Notes: generated by a model not told the origin, from the letters alone. 64,000 bases of DNA from Oenanthe sinensis (GCA_028671895.1 CM053806.1:16503001-16567000), one strand, 5' to 3'; positions 24,591-36,023 are shown, counted from the stretch's first letter. Translations and numbers: made by a program.

Positions 24591-24983
24591 GCAGCCTTTT
24601 TCAAATCTCTATAAATATGAGATCAGCTCTTCATTTTTCAGTAGTTCAGTTGTTAAGAGTTAGAAAAATCAGATCAAATTCAGTAATTTATCTGCATTGT
24701 AATATTCACAGATTTCTGTGCTGAGTTTGAATATAATTGATTAAACACGAACACTTCATGTCGAATTCGTTCTAGACTTTTTATCAATTATATAACAGTT
24801 TTCTAAATATTAATTTTGTAATACTAATCAAGTTAAAATTATATCTTTCACTTGAACAGTATTTCATTCTAATTAATATTTCGCGAATAATTAAAATAAT
24901 ATTTTTAATCCAAATTATTCCGCGATTAATTTTCAGATATTGTATTCAACCCCCCTTCTACAATATCAGGGACCAACATTTGG

Positions 24984-25768
24984 TTGCACCTAATGTTCAT
25001 ATGCCTTATGCACAAGTTCCATACATGTATAATCCCTTCTTTGCATATCCTAATATGAACATGCCTGGTATGCCATGGAACATGCCTAATGTAAATGATG
25101 AAATCCATGGAAATTATGCCATGAGTTATAAGGTGTCAAAGCCCTAAAAGTCAACTCCCAAAGATAAAGTGGATTTAAACCCACCAAAACAAAAGGAACC
25201 TAAGTTGACAACAGGGGTTCAAGCTGCAGCTAATAAAAGAGGACCCAAGGCAACTTGGGTACCAAAAGCAACTTGATTGTTTTATGTGTGTGCAGGGAAA
25301 CAGGAAGAAAAATCTCTGGTATTTGGATAGTGGATGTTCAAGGCACATGACTGGAGATTTGTCCCTGCTCACAAAGTTTGTGGAAAAGGCTGGCCCAGGA
25401 GTTACTTTTGGAGATAACAGCAAAGGTTTTGCTCTGGGATATGGCTCAATTGCAAAAGAAAATGTTATCATTGAACCTGTAGCACTAGTTGATGGATTGA
25501 AGCATAATTTGCTCAGTATTAGTCAACTGTGTGATAATGGTAATGGTGTGTGGTTTACAACTAAATCATGCATCATAGCCAACAAAGAATCTGGTGAAAT
25601 TCTCTTAACTGGAGAAAGAAAAGAAAATGTCTATGTGGCTGATTTTCTCTCTGTAAAAGCAAATTCAATGACATGTCTACTTAGCAAAGTCAATACAGAT
25701 GAAAGTTAGATTTGGCACAAGAAACTAGCCCACTTGAATTTCAAAGCCATGAATTTATTGGTTAGAAA
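24984..25768 (+). pseudogene. Element A gag tail and start of pol, copy 1 (truncated)
   Basis: The gag tail (Met/Asn/Pro-rich, ending G-P-K-A-T-W-V-P-K-A-T) has an in-frame stop at 25145 and its own stop at 25274. Pol follows in the +1 frame: protease D-S-G-C-S-R-H-M-T-G (Asp codon 25326) and the pre-integrase region. It then meets a stop at about 25707 (S-stop-I-W-H). At 25768/25769 the A sequence ends abruptly and B leader begins. This copy differs from the third by the stop and a few other substitutions. Confidence 0.88.
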
Positions 25769-25955
25769 TATATTTTCATATCAGATCCAAATCAAATTCC
25801 GCGAACTCATACAGATCTCAAAAATTATTTTAAATTCGAAATAATTTTTTATTCGAAATAATTTTTTTTCCGAAAAATTATTTTTGATCAAAAATTATTT
25901 TAAGTCAAAAATTAAAATATTTTTTGAAACAATTAATTTTTAATCTTATTTAAAG

Positions 25956-28394
25956 ATGAGTACTCAAAGAGTTAGTAGCATTAAAATTCCACAATTTGAT
26001 AAAGACAATTATAATCTGTGGAAGAGAAAGATGATCTTGTTTCTTCGAGCTGCAAATCCTAAGTACAAGGATATTTTAAAAACTGGTGTTGCTGTTCCAA
26101 TAAATATATTTCCTGAGCATATGGAAGATGGTGTACTCATTCCGCACAGACAATTTGAAAAAGATATTTCTGAGTACACTGAGACAGAAAAGGAACTGGA
26201 TACATTGGACACCAGTCTGCAGTTAATTTTAGTGGAATCTCTTGATCCCGGAATGTACAATCATGTTGTTAATTGTAAAAATGCTAAACACATCTGGGAA
26301 ACGATAGAGATACTAAATGAAGGAACAGAAGAAGTAAGGGAGAACAGATTGGAAATCTTAACGTCTCAATATGAGCATTTTAGATCAAATCCAGGAGAAG
26401 GTATCTCTGAAGTTTTTGAGAGATACAACAAGCTGATAAATGATCTAAATCTCAATGGCAAACAATATACGAAGAAGGAGATCAGTAGGAAGTTTTTGCT
26501 GACAATGCCAGTACACCTAGAGCACAGGATAACAGCCATCAGAGAGTCAAGGGACATGAATGAAATTTCTTTGGAAAGACTTTATGGCATTCTGAAGACC
26601 TATGAGCTAGAGCAGATTCAACAGAAGGAAATATATGGTACAGGCAAGGTGGTCAGCAAGTCTACAGCTCTTGTAGCAGAAGAACCAGAGTACAGAAAAG
26701 CTAAGACTGAATCTTCTTCAGTCAACATCATTGATCAGGGTATTGTTGCAGAAGTTGGTGCAACTCTAGTGAATTCAACTGATAGTGAATTTTACTCAAT
26801 GGAAGAACTCGATCAACTTGAGGATAAATCTCTAGCTCTAATTGCTAGAAAATTTAGAAATACAAGATTCAGGAGAAACCCTAGTTTCAAATTCAAGCCT
26901 ATGGCAAACAGATTTCAGACAGGTGGTTCTTCTAGCACATCCAACACAAAAGGTGGATACAAGACAGGGATGGTAGACAGAAGCAAGATCCGTTGCTTCA
27001 ACTGCAATGAAATGGGACACTTTGCAACTGATTGTAGAAAGCCCAAGCAGGAAAGAAAGAAGGATTCATATGACGAGCTCAAACAGAAATATGACGCTCT
27101 ACTGAAGAAGCATCAGGGAAAATCATACTTAGCAGCAGGAAAAAACTGGGATGATTCCGACAATGATGAAGAAGATCAAATGGGAAATCTTGCTCTAATG
27201 GCCTCTTCTTCTGAAGGATCACAATCTCCACCTCGACAAGGAATTGAGGTAAACCCTAGCTGTCCTAAAATGTTTAAATTGATAGGTGAGAATTTAACTG
27301 ATGCTAGAGATCGAATAAAAGTCTTAATTCTCGAAAACAAAGTTTTATCAGAGGAGAATTATGAATTGAAAAAGCTGAAACTTATTAATGTTAAATTAAC
27401 TGAAGATGTTGCATTTCAAGTTAATAGAGTCAACTGCTATGTTGAAATTGAAGCTTTTTTGAAAGATAAAATTGAAAAAGAAAAGGTCAGGTGTCAAGCC
27501 TATAGAACTGCTTCATTTGTTATGAAAGATCTAGTTGACCAACAAGAGATCAATCGGAAAGTTGGAATAGGTTTTGAATATAATGAATCAGTAGGAAAGC
27601 TTAGTAACATCACCCCTTTTAAAAAGACTGCTATAGAGAGGGGTATTCCACATGTTATTAAGGACACTAAGAAACCTCTTTTCATAACTCCTATTGCAGA
27701 ACCAGTTCTTGATAGTTGTGTAATAGTGGATTATGAAATTAAATGTGAAGACCTTAAAGAGAAAAAGAAAGAACAGGAGGAACCTGTTAGGGACATAAAA
27801 GGAATAAATGTCCAGAAAGCTAAATATGTACCTAAAAGACCAATAGAAAATGTGAACTCTGCTAGTTCATCCACTCCTGGTTTAGGTGCTAAGAACTTAA
27901 AGAATAATTTGAACAGACCTAACAATAAGTTTGTTAGAAGTAGGGATAGTAACAACAGATGCCATTCTACTGAAAACTTTAAATCTGCTGAAAAAGTTAA
28001 AGTAGAAATTGTTAAAACTCCTACTGCTGTGAATAACATGCCTGCTATTGATGTATGCCATAAACCTTGTGGTATGTTAAATTGTATGTTATGTGCTTTT
28101 AATGCTATGACTGCTTATTTCAAACGCATGACTGCTAATAAAAAGAACATGACACCGAGACAATACATCAATAATAAATTTGCAAAATCCAAGACTGCGA
28201 TTCCTTCACCTGTCAAGAAGGAAAAATATATTCCTAAGTCTAAACAAAAAGTTGTTAAGACTATTTATAGGAAAGTAAGTACAGTCAAGGAGGATGCGGC
28301 TGTTGTTCGAAAAGGATCTGTTGTCAAAGCTGACAAAGGTCAATTCTTTAAGTATGCCGGGCCCAATCAATTTTGGGCTCCGAAGATAATCTAA
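25956..28394 (+). CDS. Element B gag (copy 1)
   Basis: An 812-residue uninterrupted gag. The N-terminus (S-I-K-I-P-Q-F-D-K-D-N-Y-N-L-W-K) and the copia-type gag domain cover about residues 5-230. An acidic patch lies near 270-290. The zinc knuckle CFNCNEMGHFATDC is at residues 347-360, a coiled-coil-like region at about 440-530, and a Cys-rich CHKPCGMLNCMLC at 701-713. The end is lysine-rich and finishes G-P-N-Q-F-W-A-P-K, the usual Sirevirus gag ending. The ATG follows an AT-rich leader. The long C-terminal extension after the knuckle is typical of Sireviruses. Pol lies in the same frame after stops at 28392, 28401 and 28425. Confidence 0.92.
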   Translation: MSTQRVSSIKIPQFDKDNYNLWKRKMILFLRAANPKYKDILKTGVAVPINIFPEHMEDGVLIPHRQFEKDISEYTETEKELDTLDTSLQLILVESLDPGMYNHVVNCKNAKHIWETIEILNEGTEEVRENRLEILTSQYEHFRSNPGEGISEVFERYNKLINDLNLNGKQYTKKEISRKFLLTMPVHLEHRITAIRESRDMNEISLERLYGILKTYELEQIQQKEIYGTGKVVSKSTALVAEEPEYRKAKTESSSVNIIDQGIVAEVGATLVNSTDSEFYSMEELDQLEDKSLALIARKFRNTRFRRNPSFKFKPMANRFQTGGSSSTSNTKGGYKTGMVDRSKIRCFNCNEMGHFATDCRKPKQERKKDSYDELKQKYDALLKKHQGKSYLAAGKNWDDSDNDEEDQMGNLALMASSSEGSQSPPRQGIEVNPSCPKMFKLIGENLTDARDRIKVLILENKVLSEENYELKKLKLINVKLTEDVAFQVNRVNCYVEIEAFLKDKIEKEKVRCQAYRTASFVMKDLVDQQEINRKVGIGFEYNESVGKLSNITPFKKTAIERGIPHVIKDTKKPLFITPIAEPVLDSCVIVDYEIKCEDLKEKKKEQEEPVRDIKGINVQKAKYVPKRPIENVNSASSSTPGLGAKNLKNNLNRPNNKFVRSRDSNNRCHSTENFKSAEKVKVEIVKTPTAVNNMPAIDVCHKPCGMLNCMLCAFNAMTAYFKRMTANKKNMTPRQYINNKFAKSKTAIPSPVKKEKYIPKSKQKVVKTIYRKVSTVKEDAAVVRKGSVVKADKGQFFKYAGPNQFWAPKII

Positions 28395-31300
28395 TCCGTT
28401 TGATATGTGCAGGGAGTTAAACCGTAAAACCGGGTTGTTTGGATCCTAGACAGTGGATCGTCAAGGCATATGACCGGAGATAGAGCCCTGCTATCAGACG
28501 TGGTTGAAAGAGCTGGCCCAATCGTCACCTTTGGAGATAACAGCAAAGGAATGACTACGGGATATGGCAAGTTAAATACTGGAAATGTTATCATTGAAAA
28601 CGTCTCTTTGGTAGAAGGACTTAAGCACAATCTACTCAGCGTCAGTCAATTCTGTGATAGAGGTTACAAAGTAAACTTTATCAAGGAGAAGTGCTTAATA
28701 GCTCATTCTAAAGAAGACAGACTAGCCTTGCGTGGAGTAAGGAAAGGAAACTTGTACGTAGCTGATTTCAACTCAGGACCTGAAGCTGAAACAAACTGTT
28801 TTTATTCAAAAGCTTCAACAGAAGAAAGTTGGATATGGCACAAGAAACTCTCACACCTGAATTTCAAAACAATGAACTCTCTAGTCAAGAGGGATTTGGT
28901 GAGAGGACTGCCTCCGATGGAATTTACACAAGAAGGATTGTGTGAGGCATGTCAGAAAGGGAAGTCAAAAAGAGCAACTCACAAAGGCACAGACACTACA
29001 TATATTATTGAACCACTGCAGCTGCTTCATATGGATTTATTTGGTCCAGTAAATATTCTGTCTATGTCAAGGAAGAGATATGCCTTAGTGATTGTAGATG
29101 ACTTCACAAAGTACACGTGGGTTTTATTCTTGAACTCTAAGGATGAAACTCCACAGTTGGTGATTGATCATGTAAAATTGATTGAGTTAGATTCAAAGCT
29201 ACCTGTCCGGGCAATCAGATCAGATAATGGAACAGAATTCAAGAATGAAATTCTAAATAGCTTCTGCTCAGACAAAGGGATAACAAGACAATTCTCAGCG
29301 CCAAGAACTCCGCAACAGAATGGAGTAGTAGAAAGGAAGAATCGAACCTTGATTGAAGCTGCAAGAACAATGTTAAGTGAATCAAGGTTGCCTATCTACT
29401 TCTGGGCTGAAGCAGTGAACACGGCTTGTTATACCCAGAATCGAACTTTAATCAACAAGGATCATATGAAGACGCCCTACGAATTAATGGCTAGCAAGAA
29501 ACCAACACTCAAATACTTTCATCTATTTGGAGCCAAATGTTTTGTGCTAAAAGATGGAGATGAACATCGTGGCAAATTTGAGGCCAAGGCACATGAAGCA
29601 ATTTTTATCGGCTACTCAAAAAGAGCATATAGGGTGTACATAATTGATCAGCACCAAGTAAAAGAAAGTGTCAACGTATCATTTGACGACACTAAACTCC
29701 CGAGCATCCAAACTGAAGATCCTTCTGAGTCATTAAAATTTGACAATCATCCAGACTTAGATTCGGATAATGAAGAAGAGCCTGAGGTTGCAACAGGAAA
29801 TGATGATGACAACAATGATGGTAATGATCCAGGTAATAGTGGTGGAAACAATGGAAACACTGGAGATACTACTAATACCAGTGGTGGATCAACAAGTCAT
29901 CCAGGCAGCAACTCAGGGGGAGATAAAGGATCAACTAGCACAACACAACATCACAATGAATATAGAGGCGAATCATCAAGATCAAACCTACCAAGGGAAA
30001 GGGAAAGGAGCAAAGATCATCCCTTTGAATTGATCATAGGTGATCCAGATGTTGGTGTTAGAACCAGAAGTGCAACTTCAAATGAATGTTTATTTTCGGT
30101 TTTTCTATCTCAAGAAGAACCAAAGAAAATTGAAGATGCTCTAACTGATCTAGATTGGGTTCTTGCCATGCAAGAAGAACTCAATCAGTTCGAAAGGCAA
30201 GAAGTATGGACACTGGTACCCAAGCCTAAAGATAGATCTGTTATTGGCACGAAATGGGTATACAGGAACAAGTTAGACGGTAATGGCATTGTTACAAGGA
30301 ACAAGGCCAGACTGGTGGCAAAGGGTTACTCCCAGGAAGAGGGAATTGATTATGATGAGACCTACGCACTAGTTGCAAGACTTGAAGCCATCAGAATATT
30401 TCTAGCATTCGCAGCACATTCCAATTTTAAAGTCTATCAAATGGATGTGAAGAGTGCATTTCTGAATGGAAAGTTAGAAGATGAAGTATATGTGGAACAG
30501 CCCCCTGGCTTTGAAAATCCAGAGTTTGCTGATTTTGTATATTTCTTATTCAAAGCCCTCTATGGACTCAAGCAAGCACCGAGGACATGGTATGACACTC
30601 TCTCTCAGTTTTTACTTGAAAACGGTTTTACTAGAGGTGTCATAGATAAAACTCTCTTTTACAAATTACATGATAAAGATATGATATTTGTCCAAGTTTA
30701 TGTTGACGATATTATATTTAGTTCTACTAATGAAAACTTGTGCAAGAGATTTGCTAAGTTAATGCATAGTAGGTATGAAATGAGCATGATGGGTGAGCTG
30801 TCATTCTTCCTTGGATTGCAAGTGAAGCAGATGGAAGATGGGATTTTTATTTGCCAATCAAAGTACGTAAGGGATCTTCTAAGGAAATACAATCTAGAAG
30901 ATTCTTCACCGGCAAAAACCCCTATGCCAACAGCCACAAAGCTTGACAAAGATGAAACTGGTAAGAAGGTTGACATCATAAGCTATAGAGGTATGATAGG
31001 CTCATTATTATATCTAACTGCTAGTAGACCCGATATAATGTTTGCAACATGCTTATGTGCAAGGTTTCAAACTGACCCTAGAGAATCTCATCTTATAGCT
31101 GCTAAAAGAATTTTTAGATATCTGAAGGGTACACCGAATCTTGGAATTTGGTACCCTAAAGGTACAGGTTTTGAACTAATAGGCTATACAGATTCAGATT
31201 ATGCAGGATGCAGGATGGACAGGAAAAGTACATCTGGAAGTTGTCAGTTTCTAGGACGACGGTTGATTTCCTGGAACAGTAAGAAACAGCACACAGTATC

Positions 31301-31643
31301 TACCTCGACAGCCGAAGCAGAATATATTGCGGCAGGTAGTTATTGTGCCCAAATCTTGTGGATAAGGAATCAGCTGAATGATTATGGACTTGCGCTATCT
31401 AAAATTCCAATACTTTGCGACAACACAAGTGCCATAGCTATTTCCAATAATCCTGTACAACATTCAAGGACCAAGCACATAGACATAAGGTATCATTTTA
31501 TCCGAGAACATGTCATAAACGGAACTGTGGTGTTACATTTTGTACCCACAGAAGATCAAATTGCCGACATCTTCACGAAACCACTTGATGAATCCACTTT
31601 CTCTAAGTTTGTTAGTGAGTTAGGGATGTTAAACATGAACTAA
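28395..31643 (+). CDS. Element B pol (copy 1)
   Basis: The frame is open from 28428 (the first internal ATG is 28470) to 31643. Protease has D-S-G-S-S-R-H-M-T-G. The integrase zinc finger reads H-K-K-L-S-H then C-E-A-C. Counting from 28470, the DDE residues are D189, D252 and E288 (35 residues between the last two). Reverse transcriptase has Y-V-D-D at 744-747, and RNase H has Y-T-D-S-D-Y-A-G and T-A-E-A-E-Y. The Gly/Asn/Ser-rich integrase-RT linker includes a GGGGGAG box (29916-29922). The usual F-A-P-V-A-R before RT reads Y-A-L-V-A-R. An in-frame TAA at 28425 lies between GCAGGG and the protease. No start codon before the protease fits independent initiation, so expression needs readthrough or splicing. 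Confidence 0.9.
28403..28414 (+). promoter_or_regulatory. Conserved GTGCAGGG at the B gag-pol boundary
   Basis: ATATGTGCAGGG lies 16-20 bases after the gag stop. Equivalent sites in A (GTGTGCAGGG, AG at 25294-25295) and D (ATTTGCAGGG, AG at 57662-57663) sit at nearly the same distance. It could be a 3' splice site or could encode a conserved Gln-Gly in the pol frame. Confidence 0.4.
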
Positions 31644-31844
31644 TTATTGCATGTTGTTTTAAATTGCATATTTATTTTGAAGCACTGTAAATACACTGTA
31701 TATATTCCTTAAAAAATTATCAAAAACAAACAAATAAATTGAAAAAGAAAACTCAAAAAGATTTTCCTTATTTTGTACAGTTGTTATTTCATTGGCATCT
31801 TTACTGTAAATATTGTTTATTATAATTGTTTTCCAACAATTGGC

Positions 31845-31849
<5 letters not shown>

Positions 31850-31924
<75 letters not shown>
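31850..31924. repeat. (TA)n microsatellite
   Basis: About 75 bp of uninterrupted TA repeats in the 3' non-coding region of B. The counterpart in unit 2 (42105-42179) has the same length. Confidence 0.95.
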
Positions 31925-31926
<2 letters not shown>

Positions 31927-32303
31927 TATGTATAGTGTTATTTGTTTTTCAACTTTGACGTCCTTATCTTTATTATTTTTATATATATACATAAATATAA
32001 GCTGATTATTCTCAAGTCTCTTTTGAGAAGTAGGAAAGATCTATGAGCATTGATAATCCAATTGATTCTAAAAATGAGATCCTAATCATTGGCATCAATC
32101 TCTAACCAAGATCTTAGAACTAAACACACAAACACTATCAATTCCATCTCTCTAACCATTAAACAGAATACCTAATTGCTAAGAATGAGGGAGTCAATGC
32201 CTTGAGTGCATTTGATAAGGTTGGTAATGTGAGGGAACCAACAGCTCTGTCTCCAGAAAGGTGATTCAAATACATATAAACTGAGACAACTGTTAGCTCA
32301 TCT

Positions 32304-32642
32304 GTGTTCTCTCAAAAGGATAAGAACTTGGAAAAGGCAAAACTGTTACTAGGTTCATTCTCTCAACAGAGTGAGCCTATTGAATTCAGCCTGTCAGCCA
32401 AGGCTATCAGCAAAGAGTTAATTTCATCTGACATTTTTCAAGAAACCAAATATTGTCTTATTTTTAGGGACAACAATGGACCAACTCAATTGGCATTTTG
32501 GACCAACAATTTAAGAACTTACTTGGGACCAAAATGGACCAAGAAAGAACAATTGAAATGTCACAGGAATGATGAATTGACGGTAGCAATTTTTCTAAAC
32601 TTCCATGTCAAGGAAGGAAGAATGATTGATGATTCTGACTGA
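32304..32642 (+). CDS. Unknown 112-residue ORF in the 3' region of B
   Basis: I do not recognise this ORF. It lies 660 bases after pol, where A and D have motif arrays and ORF3. It encodes a mixed hydrophilic/hydrophobic product with no signal peptide, membrane segment or known motif; G-P-T-Q-L-A-F-W-T-N is its most structured-looking stretch. It may be a remnant of a lost third ORF or chance. An exact copy lies at 42559-42897. Confidence 0.3.
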   Translation: MFSQKDKNLEKAKLLLGSFSQQSEPIEFSLSAKAISKELISSDIFQETKYCLIFRDNNGPTQLAFWTNNLRTYLGPKWTKKEQLKCHRNDELTVAIFLNFHVKEGRMIDDSD

Positions 32643-33183
32643 GTCAACATGCCTTCACAGGCGTCAGGAGGAAACTTGGATCATTTGCTACATTATAGAT
32701 CCTTGTCTCCCTCCCCAGATGGAACATATCTAGATTCCTAACGGAATAGATCATCTAAGATGATCAGCAACTCACTGAATCTATTTCTGAAGCAATTCAG
32801 TTTTTCAAAGTCAAAATGTTTTTATAGATTCAATTGAGGACGGGGATTTACGAAACCCCATTGCACCACCAGTGACCTCTCTTGAAGGGGCTATGGTGAT
32901 CTTTCTTGCAGGTACAAAAGACTATGTCATTCGTACTGAGAGAGAAATAGTGTTGTGAGAAAAGAGTGAAACACAAGTAAGGAAGAGTGAAAATATATAT
33001 TCTATGAGTGAAACACTTAGAGAGTATATGAGTGAAACACTTGTGAGGAACACAAAGTAAAATCACACACTAGCACACTTACCGAATCCCTTTCCCCATT
33101 CCCTGTTACAGATTTCAAATGTTACTTAACCAAGGTGGAAATTTCTTCAGAAAAGGACCAACAATTGTTACCTATCTACAATT
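32643..33183 (+). other. B 3' non-coding stretch with GAGTGAAACAC repeats
   Basis: No ORF of note. GAGTGAAACAC occurs three times (32964-32974, 33006-33016, 33030-33040). The same stretch recurs in unit 2. Confidence 0.6.
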
Positions 33184-33869
33184 GGGGGAGAATTATTAAG
33201 AGGATTACTCAACTAAGGGGGAGAATTATTAAGAGGATTACTCCAAAATGTTAAAGTGTTCAACTAAGGGGGAGTAGATCAAAAGGGGAGAAGTAAACAA
33301 AGGCTTTTGCCAGAAGAGGATTACTCAATTGTTGAACAAGAAAAAGGGGTATATAACAACATGCTTGGATTCTATTCTATTTGATTTTAGAAGATTCTTG
33401 TAAATATGATTAACCGGATTTTCTAAAATGCATAACATGTCATAGTTTGCATTTTTTATATTTGCGATGGTTTAATGCTGTATGTATGCCATGTTTGTTA
33501 CCTCTATTAAAATGGTTGGATAATTCAAGTAAGGGGAAATTGAATTCACCTTGGAAGAGAAGGGAAGACAGGAGTTGGAGAAATAGAGGAGAAGTGGTAA
33601 GAAGAGAACAGACATCATCTCTGACATCCTAAGGGGGAGTAGTGATGAGTCTGAGAAATGAAGATAATACTACATGTATAATATGTTCAGTGCTAGAGGA
33701 ACAAACATCTTTCATTTCAGTTACACAAAGAAATCTGGAAATATATTATATGATCCAGAGAACAATTTATTTACTTACAGTTCTTAAATGTCATATTAGT
33801 TTCTTAGTTGTTAGTTGAGTTATCCTCTAGGAATTTGTGTGTTAAATGTTTAACAACAAATAGGGGGAG
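33184..33869 (+). other. Multiple polypurine tracts of element B
   Basis: GGGGGAG occurs at 33184-33190, 33217-33223, 33268-33274 and 33633-33639, and at the terminal PPT 33863-33869 just before the LTR. Clustered PPT copies before the 3' LTR are a known Sirevirus trait and prime plus-strand DNA synthesis. Unit 2 has the same set 10,255 bases further on. Confidence 0.88.
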
Positions 33870-33871
33870 AT

Positions 33872-35233
33872 TGAAAGGCATATGTCAAGGCCTATTTGTA
33901 ATTAGTAGATGACAACTCAACTCATGTAAGAAATTAGAGTAAGTAATAAATTCTGAGGATGGAATCAAATCGAAGAATGTCAACTAGACACAAAGAATCA
34001 ACTTGTCAGAAGAATTATAATGAAGTTGCTACTCTACACCGGAAGAAGTTCATTTATATGTTCAAGCGTCGGAGAAAAATAGAGAAGCAGTTGTTCAGAA
34101 GATTCAGAAGATTCTAAGTGGCTACTACAGAAGATTCCAGAAGAAGAATGAAGACAGTGAAGTAGAAGAAGAACAGAAGACCACAGCTTAATGTTAAAGA
34201 TGAAGAATATTTATTATAGTATGACATAAATGAACCAGACAGTACATTTGTGTGTCAACTAAAATAATAAATATTCATCATCTAGCTCAAGTGGTTTTAT
34301 GACAAAAGACACAACGAAGACTGGAAGACTTCAAGACTGATAGCACGGATTTAGCACAGTCTATCTGCAAGAATCAATCAACGGATATCTATCTGCAAGA
34401 AGCAATCGACTGATAAATATCGATCGATAAGTCATCAACTGATAATAAGCCATCGACTGATAAAGCCAATCGAGAAGTCATCGATCGAGAACTCAAGTCA
34501 TCAACTGATATTTATCAATCGAGAACTCAAGTCATCAACTGATATTTATCAATCGAGAACTCGACAACATATATTTATTGATCGAGAAGTCATCAACGGA
34601 TATTTACCAATCGAGAAGTCTCACAAGTACTCGATTGATTAGCTCACAGCCTGACTTCTTGAAGCTTAAAGGAGATGAGTATTCGGTTGATTCAAACATC
34701 TAGTTTAAAAATAAGTCATACCGAGATTCAGTAAGTCATACCGACCATTCAGAAGTCATACCCAGTTTTTAAATGTCATACAAGGGTTAAAATAAGTCAT
34801 ACAGACTTATTTTCTTGAAATTAAGTCATACTGAAAAAGGTCATAGCAGCCTTTTTCAAATCTCTATAAATATGAGATCAGCTCTTCATTTTTCAGTAGT
34901 TCAGTTGTTAAGAGTTAGAAAAATCAGATCAAATTCAGTAATTTATCTGCATTGTAATATTCACAGATTTCTGTGCTGAGTTTGAATATAATTGATTAAA
35001 CACGAACACTTCATGTCGAATTCGTTCTAGACTTTTTATCAATTATATAACAGTTTTCTAAATATTAATTTTGTAATACTAATCAAGTTAAAATTATATC
35101 TTTCACTTGAACAGTATTTCATTCTAATTAATATTTCGCGAATAATTAAAATAATATTTTTAATCCAAATTATTCCGCGATTAATTTTCAGATATTGTAT
35201 TCAACCCCCCTTCTACAATATCAGGGACCAACA
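33872..35233 (+). repeat. Element B LTR, copy 2 (3' LTR of B copy 1)
   Basis: A 1,362-bp LTR following the PPT AAATAGGGGGAGAT. In its first 200 bases it matches copy 3 rather than copy 1. At its very end it matches copy 1 (CAATATCAGG) rather than copy 3 (CAATACCAGG). TATAAATA lies at 34865-34872. Confidence 0.92.
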
Positions 35234-35238
35234 TTTGG

Positions 35239-36023
35239 TTGCACCTAATGTTCATATGCCTTATGCACAAGTTCCATACATGTATAATCCCTTCTTTGCA
35301 TATCCTAATATGAACATGCCTGGTATGCCATGGAACATGCCTAATGTAAATGATGAAATCCATGGAAATTATGCCATGAGTTATAAGGTGTCAAAGCCCT
35401 AAAAGTCAACTCCCAAAGATAAAGTGGATTTAAACCCACCAAAACAAAAGGAACCTAAGTTGACAACAGGGGTTCAAGCTGCAGCTAATAAAAGAGGACC
35501 CAAGGCAACTTGGGTACCAAAAGCAACTTGATTGTTTTATGTGTGTGCAGGGAAACAGGAAGAAAAATCTCTGGTATTTGGATAGTGGATGTTCAAGGCA
35601 CATGACTGGAGATTTGTCCCTGCTCACAAAGTTTGTGGAAAAGGCTGGCCCAGGAGTTACTTTTGGAGATAACAGCAAAGGTTTTGCTCTGGGATATGGC
35701 TCAATTGCAAAAGAAAATGTTATCATTGAACCTGTAGCACTAGTTGATGGATTGAAGCATAATTTGCTCAGTATTAGTCAACTGTGTGATAATGGTAATG
35801 GTGTGTGGTTTACAACTAAATCATGCATCATAGCCAACAAAGAATCTGGTGAAATTCTCTTAACTGGAGAAAGAAAAGAAAATGTCTATGTGGCTGATTT
35901 TCTCTCTGTAAAAGCAAATTCAATGACATGTCTACTTAGCAAAGTCAATACAGATGAAAGTTAGATTTGGCACAAGAAACTAGCCCACTTGAATTTCAAA
36001 GCCATGAATTTATTGGTTAGAAA
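35239..36023 (+). pseudogene. Element A gag tail and start of pol, copy 2 (truncated)
   Basis: A duplicate of the fragment at 24984-25768 with the same premature stops and the same junction to B leader (36023/36024). Confidence 0.88.

Larger units (their letters stand above)
23618..24978 (+). repeat. Element B LTR, copy 1
   Basis: A 1,361-bp LTR, TGAAAGGCATATG to GGGACCAACA, with TTTGG on both sides (23613-23617 and 24979-24983). Here A gag tail follows directly with no B internal sequence, so locally it looks like a solo LTR. It differs from copies 2 and 3 at several sites in its first 200 bases (A/G at 23708, T/C near 23731, a 1-bp indel near 23805). TATAAATA lies at 24610-24617. Confidence 0.9.
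25769..35233 (+). mobile_element. Element B copy 1, lacking 5' LTR and PBS
   Basis: It contains leader (25769-25955), gag, pol, 3' non-coding region with multiple PPTs, and 3' LTR. The left border is a junction with A pol rather than an LTR, and no primer site is present, so this copy could not be replicated in the normal way. It contains no ORF3 comparable to A and D. Confidence 0.88.

Noticed and set aside
23618..24978. A simple solo LTR of B at this place
   Set aside because: The TSD pair fits, but the adjoining A fragments and B interiors show it is the left edge of a rearranged tandem array, so it was not necessarily formed by plain LTR-LTR recombination.
31801..31992. Minus-strand ORF encoding Tyr-Ile repeats
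   Set aside because: It is a translation of the (TA)n microsatellite.
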